NCBI RefSeq assembly: GCF_900104585.1
Contig: NZ_FNVX01000004.1
Coordinates: 434,001-498,000 of the forward strand
Length of the DNA: 64,000 nt
Source: Bacteroides ihuae
Lineage (GTDB): Bacteria > Bacteroidota > Bacteroidia > Bacteroidales > Bacteroidaceae
Direction of reading: 5' to 3'
Shown here: positions 56,014 through 64,000 of the stretch, piece after piece
How positions within the stretch are numbered: position 1 is the first letter of the stretch
Layout of the letters: each line of letters begins with the position of its first letter
Program-made: the position numbers and the translations under genes
Notes under the pieces: model-generated
What the model was told of the DNA's origin: nothing
The model's database searches: none
Seen by the model: the letters and a program-made list of their open reading frames with translations, nothing else

Positions 56014-57213
56014 TTAGTCCACCCTTCCCGGGTATACTTCTAATGCTTTTTGCAGAATGAAAAGAGCACGATTCAAGTCATCTTTTTTGAGTACATAAGC
56101 AATACGTACCTCATTATAGCCGGAACCGGGCGTAGTATAAAAACCTGAAGCAGGCGCCATGAATATCGTTTGCCCTTCGTAATCAAAATCAGAAAGACAC
56201 CAAGAGCAGAATTTATCAGAATCATCTACCGGAAGCTTGGCTACAGTGTAAAAGGCACCCATCGGTATAGGAGAATAGACTCCCGGAATACGATTCAATC
56301 CGTCGATCAGACATTTGCGTCGCTCTACATATTCATCATATATTTCCCTGGAGTATTCCTCGGAAGCATCAAGGGAAGCCTCAGCAGCAATCTGACCAAT
56401 CAAAGGAGGACTTAGGCGAGCTTGGCAGAATTTCATCACAGCATCGCGTATCTCTTTGTTCTTAGTAATAAGAGCGCCAATGCGGATACCACATTCAGAG
56501 TAACGCTTGGAAACTGAATCAATCAATACCACATTATTTTCTATTCCCTCCAGATGACAAGCAGAGATATAAGGCGAACCGGTATAAATAAACTCGCGAT
56601 AGACCTCATCAGAAAACAAGAAAAGATCATATTTCTTCACCAAGTCGCGAATCTGATTCATCTCACGGCGAGTATAGAGGTATCCGGTTGGATTGTTCGG
56701 ATTACAAATAAGAATACCCTTTGTACGCTCATTGATCAGTTCTTCAAATTTCTCTACCTTAGGCAAAGAAAAGCCCTCTTCGATGGTAGTGGCAATGGTA
56801 CGTATCTTTGCTCCCGCCGATATGGCAAAAGCCATGTAATTGGCATAAGCAGGCTCGGGCACAATGATTTCATCCCCCGGATTCAAGCACGAAAGAAAAG
56901 CAAAAAGCACTGCTTCCGATCCTCCGGTAGTGATAATAATATCATCAGCCGTCAAGTTTATATTGAATTTCTTATAGTAAACGGTAAGTTTCTCGCGATA
57001 GCTTCTATATCCGGCACTAGGGCTATATTCCAGCACGGTACGGTCTATATTGCGTATCGCATCAATCGCGGCCTGAGGAGTTGGCAAATCGGGTTGACCA
57101 ATGTTCAGGTGAAAGACATGCACCCCACGTTGCTTGGCAGCATCGGCCAGTGGAGCTAGTTTTCTGATAGGAGATGCAGGCATCTCATTACCGCGAATGG
57201 AAATAGTTGGCAT
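56014..57213 (-). CDS. PLP-dependent aminotransferase, class I/II
   Basis: 399 residues. Fold-type I features: GQPDLPTPQAA, YSPSAGYRSYREKL, TTGGSEAVLFAF (PLP phosphate region), CNPNNPTGYLYT, the PLP Asp and Tyr in LFSDEVYREFIY and the Schiff-base Lys in DSVSKRYSECGIRIGAL. A C-terminal Arg for the carboxylate is in EVRIAYVL. It is close to aspartate/aromatic aminotransferases; the amino-group donor cannot be told from sequence. Located 36 bp before the FtsX-like gene, perhaps co-transcribed. Confidence 0.92.
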   Translation of the reverse strand: MPTISIRGNEMPASPIRKLAPLADAAKQRGVHVFHLNIGQPDLPTPQAAIDAIRNIDRTVLEYSPSAGYRSYREKLTVYYKKFNINLTADDIIITTGGSEAVLFAFLSCLNPGDEIIVPEPAYANYMAFAISAGAKIRTIATTIEEGFSLPKVEKFEELINERTKGILICNPNNPTGYLYTRREMNQIRDLVKKYDLFLFSDEVYREFIYTGSPYISACHLEGIENNVVLIDSVSKRYSECGIRIGALITKNKEIRDAVMKFCQARLSPPLIGQIAAEASLDASEEYSREIYDEYVERRKCLIDGLNRIPGVYSPIPMGAFYTVAKLPVDDSDKFCSWCLSDFDYEGQTIFMAPASGFYTTPGSGYNEVRIAYVLKKDDLNRALFILQKALEVYPGRVD

Positions 57214-57423
57214 GATTTTAATGTATGAATTACAAAATGAGAAATAACAAATCGTTTTTAATTAGAAGTCGCAAAGATAAAGTATCGAGGGTTAGTAAGC
57301 AAACAAATACTTAACAAAATGAATGAATGTTATACCTAACGCAAGTTTTGTAGTTAGGCAAATGTATATTCAATAGAAATACATACATTTACATCAAATT
57401 AAGATCAATAACCAAATAGCATA

Positions 57424-58659
57424 ATGACAATAAATCTCATAACGTTTGCATCTATTTTACACAAGCAAGCATCAGTAAGGAACTCTCACGAAGTTATATT
57501 GAGTGAATTAGAGAAATATTTCACGATCAACTTTATCGACTACACAGAGGTTCATAAGCTAACAAACGATGACTTCAGCATTGTTTTTATCGCCACCGGA
57601 GGAGTGGAGAAGCTTGTCGTTCAAGAGTTTGAACTACTCCCACGACCGATTGTGCTATTGGCCGATGGCATGCAAAATTCTCTGGCGGCATCCCTCGAAA
57701 TCTCATCATGGTTACGGAGCAAAGGCTTCAAAAGTGAGATTCTTCACGGAGAAATACCATCCATCGTACAACGCTTAAAAATATTATATAATAACTTCAA
57801 AGCACAACGCACCCTAACCGGTACACGCATCGGAGTTATGGGAACTTCTTCTTCGTGGCTGATAGCAAGCAATGTAGACTATCTATTGTCTAAACGCCGT
57901 TGGAAAGTGGAGTACGTTGATATACCATTGGAACGCATTTACGAAAAGTTTGATCTTATCACTGAAGAGGAAGTGGGCCAGGCTTGTGCTGATTTTGCAG
58001 TTAAAGCACTCGCTTGCCGAGAAGCAACACCGGGAGATTTAATCAAGGCTATGCGCCTTTATCGGGCTGTAAAGATCGTATGCGAAGAAGAAAAATTAGA
58101 TGCTCTCACACTCAGTTGCTTTAAACTGATAGAGCGCACAGGAACCACCGGGTGTCTGGCTCTTTCTCTACTCAATGATGAAGGCATTGTAGCCGGATGT
58201 GAAGGAGATTTACAATCGATCTTTACCCTCTTAGCAATAAAAGCGCTTACCGGAAAAGTAGGTTTCATGGCCAATCCTTCTATGGTGAACACCCGAAACA
58301 ACGAAATAGTGTTGGCGCACTGCACCATTGGCACCTCGCTGACAGAGCAATACATCATCAGGAATCATTTTGAAACAGAAAGCGGTATTGGTATTCAGGG
58401 CATCATGCCTACGGGAGATGTAACCATCGTGAAATGTGGAGGCGAATGTTTGGATGAATATTATCTATCATCGGGCACGCTAACCGAAAACACGAACTAC
58501 ATCAACCTCTGCCGCACACAGGTACGAATAAAGATGAATGCAAATGCCGACTATTTTCTCCGCAATCCACTAGGCAATCATCACATCGTGGTGCAAGGCA
58601 ATCACGAAGAAGCTATCAATGATTTTCTACTGGCAAACGGCTGTAAAAGGATAGAATAG
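57424..58659 (+). CDS. FucI/AraA-superfamily-like protein
   Basis: 411 residues, no signal. It has two Rossmann-like halves (FIATGGVEKLVVQEF, then TRIGVMGTSSSWLIASNVDY) and a C-terminal barrel with GCEGDLQSIFTLLAIKAL and MANPSMVNTRNNEIVLAHC, which resembles the L-fucose/L-arabinose isomerase C-terminal fold (Glu and His as metal-ligand candidates). The isomerase activity is not established and the sugar is unknown. It stands alone between the aminotransferase (divergent) and repeat copy 4. Confidence 0.7.
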   Translation: MTINLITFASILHKQASVRNSHEVILSELEKYFTINFIDYTEVHKLTNDDFSIVFIATGGVEKLVVQEFELLPRPIVLLADGMQNSLAASLEISSWLRSKGFKSEILHGEIPSIVQRLKILYNNFKAQRTLTGTRIGVMGTSSSWLIASNVDYLLSKRRWKVEYVDIPLERIYEKFDLITEEEVGQACADFAVKALACREATPGDLIKAMRLYRAVKIVCEEEKLDALTLSCFKLIERTGTTGCLALSLLNDEGIVAGCEGDLQSIFTLLAIKALTGKVGFMANPSMVNTRNNEIVLAHCTIGTSLTEQYIIRNHFETESGIGIQGIMPTGDVTIVKCGGECLDEYYLSSGTLTENTNYINLCRTQVRIKMNANADYFLRNPLGNHHIVVQGNHEEAINDFLLANGCKRIE

Positions 58660-58726
58660 ACGAACGAAAGGAGAAGCTTAGTCAGTGTAGGGCAAAGCCA
58701 TATTGTCAACATATCAGAGCATGCGC

Positions 58727-58862
58727 TACAGGTCTTCTGAGAGGGGTTTGGTGAACTAACTAGTTAACCGCGGTGAATTCACTAGTTAACCACGGTGAAC
58801 TAGTTAGTTAACCGTGGTGAAGTTATATCTTCTCTTTTCATACGCTTACTTGTAAATAATAA
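58727..58862 (-). repeat. Dispersed palindromic repeat, copy 4 (reverse orientation)
   Basis: Reading the minus strand: a left flank ending GAAGATATAACTTCA, core palindromes built on TTCACCACGGTTAAC and AACCGCGGTT with CTAGTTAGTT linkers, then AAACCCCTCTCAGAAGACCT and GTAG. The right flank then diverges from the other copies. It lies between the FucI-like gene (plus) and the PHP-phosphatase gene end (minus), so it may also stop transcription. Confidence 0.82.
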
Positions 58863-58869
58863 GAAACAA

Positions 58870-59709
58870 TTAATAATCGATAAGCACTTCCTCCCACTGT
58901 CCGTCATGTAATTCCATCACAGTGGTATATCCTGCAGTGCGCAATGCTTGCAGTGCTTCCAATCGTCCATTGCTAATTCGATCAACATAATGTGCATCAG
59001 TATTCACCAGTACTTGAATGCCCAGTTCTTTTAGCAATATCCAATACCTTTCATTAGGATAAAAAGTACCTAATTGATGATAGGCTTTAGTATTTATCTC
59101 TACCATATAACCTTTTCGGGCTATCTCAGAAAAATAAGAATGCATCAATGAATTATACCATGGCTCATCTAGCATGCCTGGGCGATAACATGCAGCATTG
59201 TAATGCATCTTATCAGCGTGCCCCAAAATATCAAACCCTCCCAAGTCAACCATACGGAGAAGCTTGTCATAATACAGATGAACAACCCGCACCAGATCAC
59301 CACCAAAGTGCTCATCGATCAACTTTCTAAATACATCCGAAGAGCAGTCTATATCTACCACATCACCGTTATCATCATAAAGCATGTGCACAGAACCAAT
59401 ACGGTAATCAAGCGGTAGCTCCCGAAAACGAGCAATAGAAGGATTGCTTTCCTCATTCAGGTAATCAATCTCTAAGCCCACATATAGCTCTATCTGGCTG
59501 GCATACTTTTCTTTCAGTCGATTACATTCGGCCAGATAATCATCCATCTGTTCCCAGTCCATCGACCAGCGAGTAGAGAAGGGTAACGGCGCATGGGAAG
59601 ACACGCCATAAGCTGAAAAGCCTTCTGCAATGGCCGCCTTTACGAAATCTTCCAATGGGGCACGACCATCACAAAAAGAGCAATGACTATGGTAATTTGT
59701 TTTATTCAT
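58870..59709 (-). CDS. hisK: PHP-family histidinol-phosphatase
   Basis: 279 residues. PHP motifs: NYHSHCSFCDGR (His7, His9), YGVSSHAPL, GLEIDYL, GSVHML, the FDILGHADKMH segment and late VNTDAHY. These bind the metal cluster that hydrolyses histidinol phosphate in histidine synthesis. Its ATG at 59709 overlaps the stop of the ABC-F gene by four bases, so the two are coupled. The remaining his genes are not nearby. Confidence 0.88.
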   Translation of the reverse strand: MNKTNYHSHCSFCDGRAPLEDFVKAAIAEGFSAYGVSSHAPLPFSTRWSMDWEQMDDYLAECNRLKEKYASQIELYVGLEIDYLNEESNPSIARFRELPLDYRIGSVHMLYDDNGDVVDIDCSSDVFRKLIDEHFGGDLVRVVHLYYDKLLRMVDLGGFDILGHADKMHYNAACYRPGMLDEPWYNSLMHSYFSEIARKGYMVEINTKAYHQLGTFYPNERYWILLKELGIQVLVNTDAHYVDRISNGRLEALQALRTAGYTTVMELHDGQWEEVLIDY

Positions 59710-61571
59710 GAATCAATTTCACTTAGTTCTAACCAGCGCATCGTTTTATCATCAATCAAATCATTTACCTCCGGCAACCTTTTCGACTTATCCGTGAGTT
59801 CTTCTACCGACAAAACACCACTGCATAAATCCTCTTCAATCTTTTTCTTTTCTTCTTCGAGTGTAGCAATATCTTGTTCCAGTTGCTCAAACTCTCGTTT
59901 CTCTTTGAAGCTCATCTTTCTCTTATCGTTCAGGCGAACACGAGTAGTCTTCTCTTCCTGTGGCTTCTCAGCCTCTTTCTCTTTCTGCGCACGCGCTTCC
60001 TTCCAATCACGATAATCACTATAATTACCCGGGAAATCGCGAATATCTCCTTGCCCATTGAATACCATGAGATGATCGACTACCTTATCCATGAAATAGC
60101 GGTCATGCGACACCACAATGACGCATCCTCTGAAGCTCTGCAAATACTCTTCGAGCACATTCAGCGTGATAATATCCAAATCATTCGTTGGTTCATCCAA
60201 CACCAGGAAGTTTGGATTGCGCATCAGCACCGTACAAAGGTACAAACGGCGACGCTCTCCCCCACTCAACTTATACACATAGCTATGTTGCGTCTCGGGT
60301 GTAAACAAGAAGTGTTGCAAGAACTGTGAAGCAGTTAGTTGCTTTCCATTGCCCAGTTCTATGACTTCGGCAACATCCTGAATCACATCAATCACTTTCA
60401 TGCGATCATCAAACTGCAAACCATCCTGCGAGTAATAACCAAAGCGAACCGTTTCACCTACGTCCACCGTTCCACTATCAGGCTGTACTTCTCCCATCAG
60501 GATTTTGATGAAAGTAGACTTTCCCGTACCATTGTTTCCCACAATTCCCATCTTCTCATAACGAGCAAAGACGTACGAGAAGTCATCTAATATCTTCAGT
60601 TCACCAAAGCTCTTACGTAGATGATCAGCTTCGAATATCTTAGAACCAATATAGGAAGCCTTCACCTCAAGCTTCACATTATCATTGTTGAATCTTTGTT
60701 TAGCCACCTTTTCCAGCTCATAAAAAGCATCCTCGCGGTACTTCGCTTTATGACCACGTGCTTGTGGCATCCGGCGCATCCAGTCGAGTTCCGTGCGGTA
60801 AAGATTGCTAGCCCTATCTATTTCAGTATTAGTAGCGTCCACCCGCTCTTGGCGCTTTTCAAGATAATAACTATAGTTTCCTTTATATTGATACACCTGC
60901 TGATTATCTATCTCTATAATTTCCGAGCAGACACGGTCGAGAAAATATCGATCATGCGTCACCATTAGCAAACAAAGATTGGTGCGTTGCAGATACTCTT
61001 CCAACCATTCGGTCATGTCCAAATCGAGGTGATTGGTAGGTTCATCAAGAATCAAGAGATCAGGTTCCGTAATGAGCGTATTAGCCAGCGCCACTCGCTT
61101 TAGTTGCCCACCGGAAAGGTGCTTTACTAACTGATCGAGGTTTTTAATTTTTAGTTGAGACAGAATCTGTTTGGCCTTGCGCTCATAGTCCCATGCCTTT
61201 TCATGCTCCATTCTAATCAAGAGCTCCTCCAGTCCGGGATGCCCCTCCGTCTCCATGCAGTGCTCATATTCCTTAATAAGCTCCACCGTACTATTGCCTT
61301 TGTGGAAACAAGCCTCAAGTACTGTCAATTCACTTGGATATTGAGGATCTTGCTCTAAATAAGCCACACGCAAATCCCGACGAAAAACAATATTTCCACC
61401 ATCATACCCTTCCTTACCGGAAAGGATATTCAGCAAGGTTGTTTTTCCCGCTCCATTCTTAGCAATCAGCCCCATTCGTTGCCCTTCGCCTATGCCAAAA
61501 GATATATTCTGAAAAAGAACTAAGTCCCCAAACGATTTGGTGAGACCATCTACCTGTAAGTAACTTACCAT
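59706..61571 (-). CDS. ABC-F family ATPase (Uup-like)
   Basis: 621 residues, two ABC domains in one chain with no membrane segments. Walker A 1 is GLIAKNGAGKTTLL (about 34-47) and Walker A 2 GIVGNNGTGKSTFI (about 342); signatures LSGGQLKRVALANT and LSGGERRRLYLCTV; Walker B LLILDEPTNHLD and LVLDEPTNDLD. A linker domain (about 235-290) and a charged C-terminal coiled coil (about 540-621) resemble Uup rather than EttA. ABC-F proteins act on ribosomes. No drug-resistance role can be inferred. Confidence 0.92.
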   Translation of the reverse strand: MVSYLQVDGLTKSFGDLVLFQNISFGIGEGQRMGLIAKNGAGKTTLLNILSGKEGYDGGNIVFRRDLRVAYLEQDPQYPSELTVLEACFHKGNSTVELIKEYEHCMETEGHPGLEELLIRMEHEKAWDYERKAKQILSQLKIKNLDQLVKHLSGGQLKRVALANTLITEPDLLILDEPTNHLDLDMTEWLEEYLQRTNLCLLMVTHDRYFLDRVCSEIIEIDNQQVYQYKGNYSYYLEKRQERVDATNTEIDRASNLYRTELDWMRRMPQARGHKAKYREDAFYELEKVAKQRFNNDNVKLEVKASYIGSKIFEADHLRKSFGELKILDDFSYVFARYEKMGIVGNNGTGKSTFIKILMGEVQPDSGTVDVGETVRFGYYSQDGLQFDDRMKVIDVIQDVAEVIELGNGKQLTASQFLQHFLFTPETQHSYVYKLSGGERRRLYLCTVLMRNPNFLVLDEPTNDLDIITLNVLEEYLQSFRGCVIVVSHDRYFMDKVVDHLMVFNGQGDIRDFPGNYSDYRDWKEARAQKEKEAEKPQEEKTTRVRLNDKRKMSFKEKREFEQLEQDIATLEEEKKKIEEDLCSGVLSVEELTDKSKRLPEVNDLIDDKTMRWLELSEIDS

Positions 61572-61592
61572 AAATTATTATTCAAGATAGAT

Positions 61593-62435
61593 TTATCTAC
61601 CGATTTCTTCAATTACATTTTTATACTCCTCAACTACGTTGCAATGCTCACCGGCCTTCACCTTACTCCAAATCAGCTTCATTGGATCAATAAGATTCTC
61701 TGCCTGCTTATATTGTAGTACCGGTACCTCACGGTTACCATCAATGAGCGTTTTCCACTCAAAGCCATCAATTTCATTGCCTAGAATGGTACAAACAGTT
61801 ACCCCAAAAGCCATCCATGAATCGCGTTGTGACTTATCTATCGTGCCACCATCAATGACCTGTTGAAGTCTAAGCAAATCATCTTCTACACCTTGGAAGT
61901 CTTTCTTTAGAAGCTTCTTGACTGTAGACACAGCCCACTCATAGCCTTCATTCACCTGATAAATTTCCGACAGTCGGATAGGAATAATTTCTGCCGGATA
62001 CTTCACACCATTTTGTCTTACATCAAGTGAAGCAATTACCTCTTCCGCCTCTTTCACTTCAGCACCTTTGAGAACAGTAAAACTACATTCAAAAGCAACA
62101 TCGTTTATGCCTGTAATCCATAGATGAGTAGTATAGTATTCACCTTCTTCCTGAAACATTTCCTTGCTGTAAGCACATTCCAGTTCTCCTATTTTAATAG
62201 AGGAAGCAGAAGAATTTTCTTTCAATTCATCCAATACAGATTGCCGTCCATAAGTCATGGCAGCAGAAGATTTAGCATCCGCTTTGTATGCAGAGATACG
62301 GAAGTTACCCGTCCATTTATCGGGATTATAGAAAAGGAAGCTGCCCTCACCATCTTCAAATTCGTTCCAATTTGAAGGATATATCATCGAAAACCAAGCT
62401 CCCGGGGAGATAAATTTATTGCCCTGTTGCATCAT
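61593..62435 (-). CDS. DUF3805/DUF3806 protein
   Basis: 280 residues. The N-terminal half (about 5-140) begins GAWFSMIYPSNWNEFEDGEG, a beta-rich domain resembling DUF3805; the C-terminal half (about 165-280) includes DSWMAFGVTVCTILGNEIDG, resembling DUF3806. No signal peptide or membrane helix. Function unknown; the family is common in Bacteroides. It is 22 bp before the ABC-F gene in the same direction and may share its transcript. Upstream is the gene controlled by the putative invertible promoter. Confidence 0.75.
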   Translation of the reverse strand: MMQQGNKFISPGAWFSMIYPSNWNEFEDGEGSFLFYNPDKWTGNFRISAYKADAKSSAAMTYGRQSVLDELKENSSASSIKIGELECAYSKEMFQEEGEYYTTHLWITGINDVAFECSFTVLKGAEVKEAEEVIASLDVRQNGVKYPAEIIPIRLSEIYQVNEGYEWAVSTVKKLLKKDFQGVEDDLLRLQQVIDGGTIDKSQRDSWMAFGVTVCTILGNEIDGFEWKTLIDGNREVPVLQYKQAENLIDPMKLIWSKVKAGEHCNVVEEYKNVIEEIGR

Positions 62436-62639
62436 ACTGCGTATTATTTATATTCGTAAAAAGCAATAGCTAACATTTTCTTCGGCATTAAGAGCCAGCA
62501 AGAAACGCACATGCATTTTCTGATTACAAAGTACGAGTATTTTCTTTAAATATTAAAATTAAAAGAATAAAATAAGAAAGTGACAGCAAGAAACTAGTGG
62601 AATTGATACATTTCAAAGAACTTCGCTAAAGGGAGTGGC

Positions 62640-63014
62640 TCACAAATCAATAATACGAATTTTGGCCAAGAGTTCACAAGTAACCTCGTTAAGTACACCA
62701 AGTCGAGAAGCAGCCGTGCCGTACTGTTCGTATATTTTCTCCTTATTATTAAAAACGGGACAAATACCTTCTCCAGTAGCCAACAATAAATCTTGAAGAG
62801 TAATTTCAAACAAAGGTTTGCATAGTTCGTAAGACGACAAAGCATTGGCGACCTCATCTGTACGCAAACAGATAAGTCCTACCGATTCTAAATTGCCCAA
62901 CATCTTTTGAGTCGAAGAATCAGAAAAATCACATAGATTATCTTTGCCATATCCATGCCGATAGTACATATCACGAAGCAGTGCTATCGCTTTTTTCGTA
63001 TTCGAAGTTAACAT
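62640..63014 (-). CDS. Small winged-helix (Rrf2-like?) regulator behind an invertible promoter
   Basis: 124 residues from ATG 63014 (a longer frame would start at 63074, inside the inverted repeat, and is unlikely). The sequence AIALLRDMYY, then QKMLGNLESVGLICLR, reads like a helix-turn-helix plus wing of a Rrf2-type repressor, and LFEITLQDLLLATGEGICPV resembles the later Rrf2 helix; the Cys ligands of FeS-binding Rrf2 proteins are not clear. The left arm of a 26-bp inverted repeat lies 23 bases upstream of its ATG. Its expression should depend on the orientation of the segment 63063-63480. The family assignment is tentative; the context is firmer. Confidence 0.5.
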   Translation of the reverse strand: MLTSNTKKAIALLRDMYYRHGYGKDNLCDFSDSSTQKMLGNLESVGLICLRTDEVANALSSYELCKPLFEITLQDLLLATGEGICPVFNNKEKIYEQYGTAASRLGVLNEVTCELLAKIRIIDL

Positions 63015-63036
63015 AATATCTCTGCTATCTTTTTGA

Positions 63037-63506
63037 ATTCTGTTACTTGATAGGTAACGGAAATCCAAATGCATTGAAATAAAAAAGTTTACTTGATTTG
63101 AATAAATAAAAAACGAATAAAAACTCTATAGGTTTAACTATATCTATTTAGTACACAACTAATAAGCAAGCTTCATTATATACGATTTAATTAGCTCATA
63201 TTTATATTTGTAGGATTTGTTTGAGGATAATAGTTAATGCAAGTCATAATACAACTTAAAAAGAATAAAATAAATTCATCTCATTTTTAGTAATTGTCAA
63301 TTAATAGACATACGCTTACTCTAACCATGAATGTTGACAATAATCCTTATGAGAAGTACTTGTATATTCTAATCATATGATTTAAGTAAGATTTTATTTG
63401 AAAAATAAAGTTTAAAAATAAAACATTTTTCATTTGGCTTTTTTATAAATTAATTGAATCTTTGCAATAACAAAACAAATTCCGTTACCTATCAAGTAAC
63501 AGAATG
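63037..63506. repeat. Putative invertible DNA segment bounded by 26-bp perfect inverted repeats
   Basis: Left arm 63037-63062 and right arm 63481-63506 are exact reverse complements over 26 bp (core GTTACTTGATAGGTAAC, itself partly palindromic, as recombinase sites usually are). They enclose 418 bp of AT-rich, non-coding DNA with a rightward promoter near the right arm. A tyrosine recombinase gene begins beyond the window and ends at 63590, immediately to the right, and a small regulator gene starts 23 bp left of the left arm. This is the architecture of Bacteroides phase-variable promoters. Confidence 0.88.
63433..63464 (+). promoter_or_regulatory. Rightward promoter inside the invertible segment
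   Basis: TTTG at 63433-63436 (-33), a 20-base spacer, then AATCTTTG at 63457-63464 (-7 consensus TAnnTTTG with one mismatch). Transcription would start near 63470 and run right across the right repeat arm, away from the gene at 63014. After inversion it would point left toward that gene. No comparable leftward promoter was found near the left arm. Confidence 0.6.
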
Positions 63507-63589
63507 GATAGAATATACAACTATCTCCTTCCTACAAGCGATTTAGCAATAATTTCCACTTTCATTTTATTTCATATTCCAAAATAGAT

Positions 63590-64000
63590 TTATTGAAATA
63601 CACTATTTTTCGTTTTGAAAGATGGAGGCTTAGAAAATGACGGTTCTCTCTCCTCCTTGAAATCGAGTAATGCAATAACCTTTCTATTCGCATTGCGTAA
63701 CGTGCGATTCTCAAACGAAGCGAGATAAGTATATGTAACCTTTTCAGAAGCATGACCAAGGGATTCACTAATGACGGCCACAGGGATGCCCTGACGATAA
63801 GCAGCAGTTGCCCATGAGTGGCGAGCCACATAAGAAGTCAAAGAGGTTTTTAATTTTAAGATCTCCGAGAGTCGTGACAATCTCTTATTATACAGGCGTA
63901 AAGCACTTTGATACTGGAGATATTCATCACATCCAGGACGACTAATGATTGGCAGCAAGTAAGGAGAATCTTTCGTCTGAAGTGCATATTTGCGAAAGAG
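63590..64000 (-). CDS. Tyrosine recombinase, 5' end beyond window
   Basis: 137 codons visible of a longer gene, open to the window edge. The catalytic C-terminal part is seen: the HxxR box in ARHSWATAAY, the following GIPVAVISESLGHASEKVTY with the second His, and the nucleophilic Tyr in TYTYLASF. The N-terminal arm- and core-binding domains and the first catalytic Arg are missing because they lie right of 64000. This is a phage-integrase/site-specific recombinase, and its 3' end lies 84 bp from the right arm of the inverted repeat at 63506, so it is the probable inverting enzyme. Confidence 0.9.
   Translation of the reverse strand, partial: LFRKYALQTKDSPYLLPIISRPGCDEYLQYQSALRLYNKRLSRLSEILKLKTSLTSYVARHSWATAAYRQGIPVAVISESLGHASEKVTYTYLASFENRTLRNANRKVIALLDFKEEREPSFSKPPSFKTKNSVFQ

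Noticed and set aside
11428..58862. Palindromic repeats considered as a CRISPR array or as plain terminators
   Set aside because: Copies are tens of kilobases apart, cores are palindromes without spacers, and some lack a T-run or a gene end on the correct side.
1..64000. Search for rRNA, tRNA and complete insertion sequences
   Set aside because: No 16S/23S signature, cloverleaf-like sequence with a CCA-compatible end or transposase motif was recognised by eye; this is not a computed negative.

Overview
The window looks like the chromosome of a Bacteroides-type gut anaerobe. The evidence is three outer-membrane TonB-dependent transporter loci (two SusC-like proteins, one with a SusD partner, plus a Fec-type receptor), two ECF sigma/FecR anti-sigma pairs, SPII lipoproteins, and repeated matches to the Bacteroidetes promoter element TAnnTTTG. 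No rRNA, tRNA, CRISPR array or complete insertion sequence was recognised. All family calls come from reading the translated sequence; no database search was run.

Layout. 1-4508: 3'-truncated SusC-like receptor and FecR anti-sigma (minus) with a divergent ECF sigma gene. 4580-8592: secreted phosphodiesterase-fold protein, a small secreted protein with a broken duplicate, then an AT-rich patch with an integrase fragment, a uracil-glycosylase-like protein, a PD-(D/E)XK-like protein and a truncated gene. 8681-11288: accessory methionine aminopeptidase divergent from an AraC regulator, and an MscS channel broken by a frameshift in an A8 tract. 12144-26716: mostly plus-strand stress and efflux cluster (UspA, PRC-barrel, APC permease, LytS/LytTR two-component system, DoxX-like protein, TolC-MFP-RND pump, HAD phosphatase, pyruvate:quinone oxidoreductase-like enzyme, PPK2).

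26819-40372 is a Fec-type locus: ECF sigma (plus), then on the minus strand FecR, a TonB receptor with an STN domain, a beta-helix lipoprotein, a second lipoprotein and a pectate-lyase-like lipoprotein. No SusD is present. About 3.9 kb of decaying DNA (broken Fic gene, HTH fragment, AlbA-type ATP-binding regulator with an 11-bp tandem repeat, sigma-factor remnant), bounded by 93-bp direct repeats, separates the last two genes.

40369-62435 holds clostripain-type protease, GDPD, alpha/beta hydrolase, an ECF sigma operon with a ferredoxin, a SusC/SusD pair preceded by a TlpA-like protein and a cysteine-rich leader-like ORF with hairpins, then mostly housekeeping genes (GT2, FtsX-type permease, aminotransferase, FucI-like, PHP phosphatase, ABC-F, DUF3805/3806).

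The right end (62640-64000) holds the most interesting structure: a 26-bp perfect inverted repeat flanks 418 bp containing an outward-facing Bacteroides-type promoter, between a small regulator-like gene and a tyrosine recombinase. This is the architecture of an invertible phase-variation promoter, here in the orientation facing away from the regulator-like gene. A second recurrent signal is a dispersed palindromic repeat family with four copies in the window.
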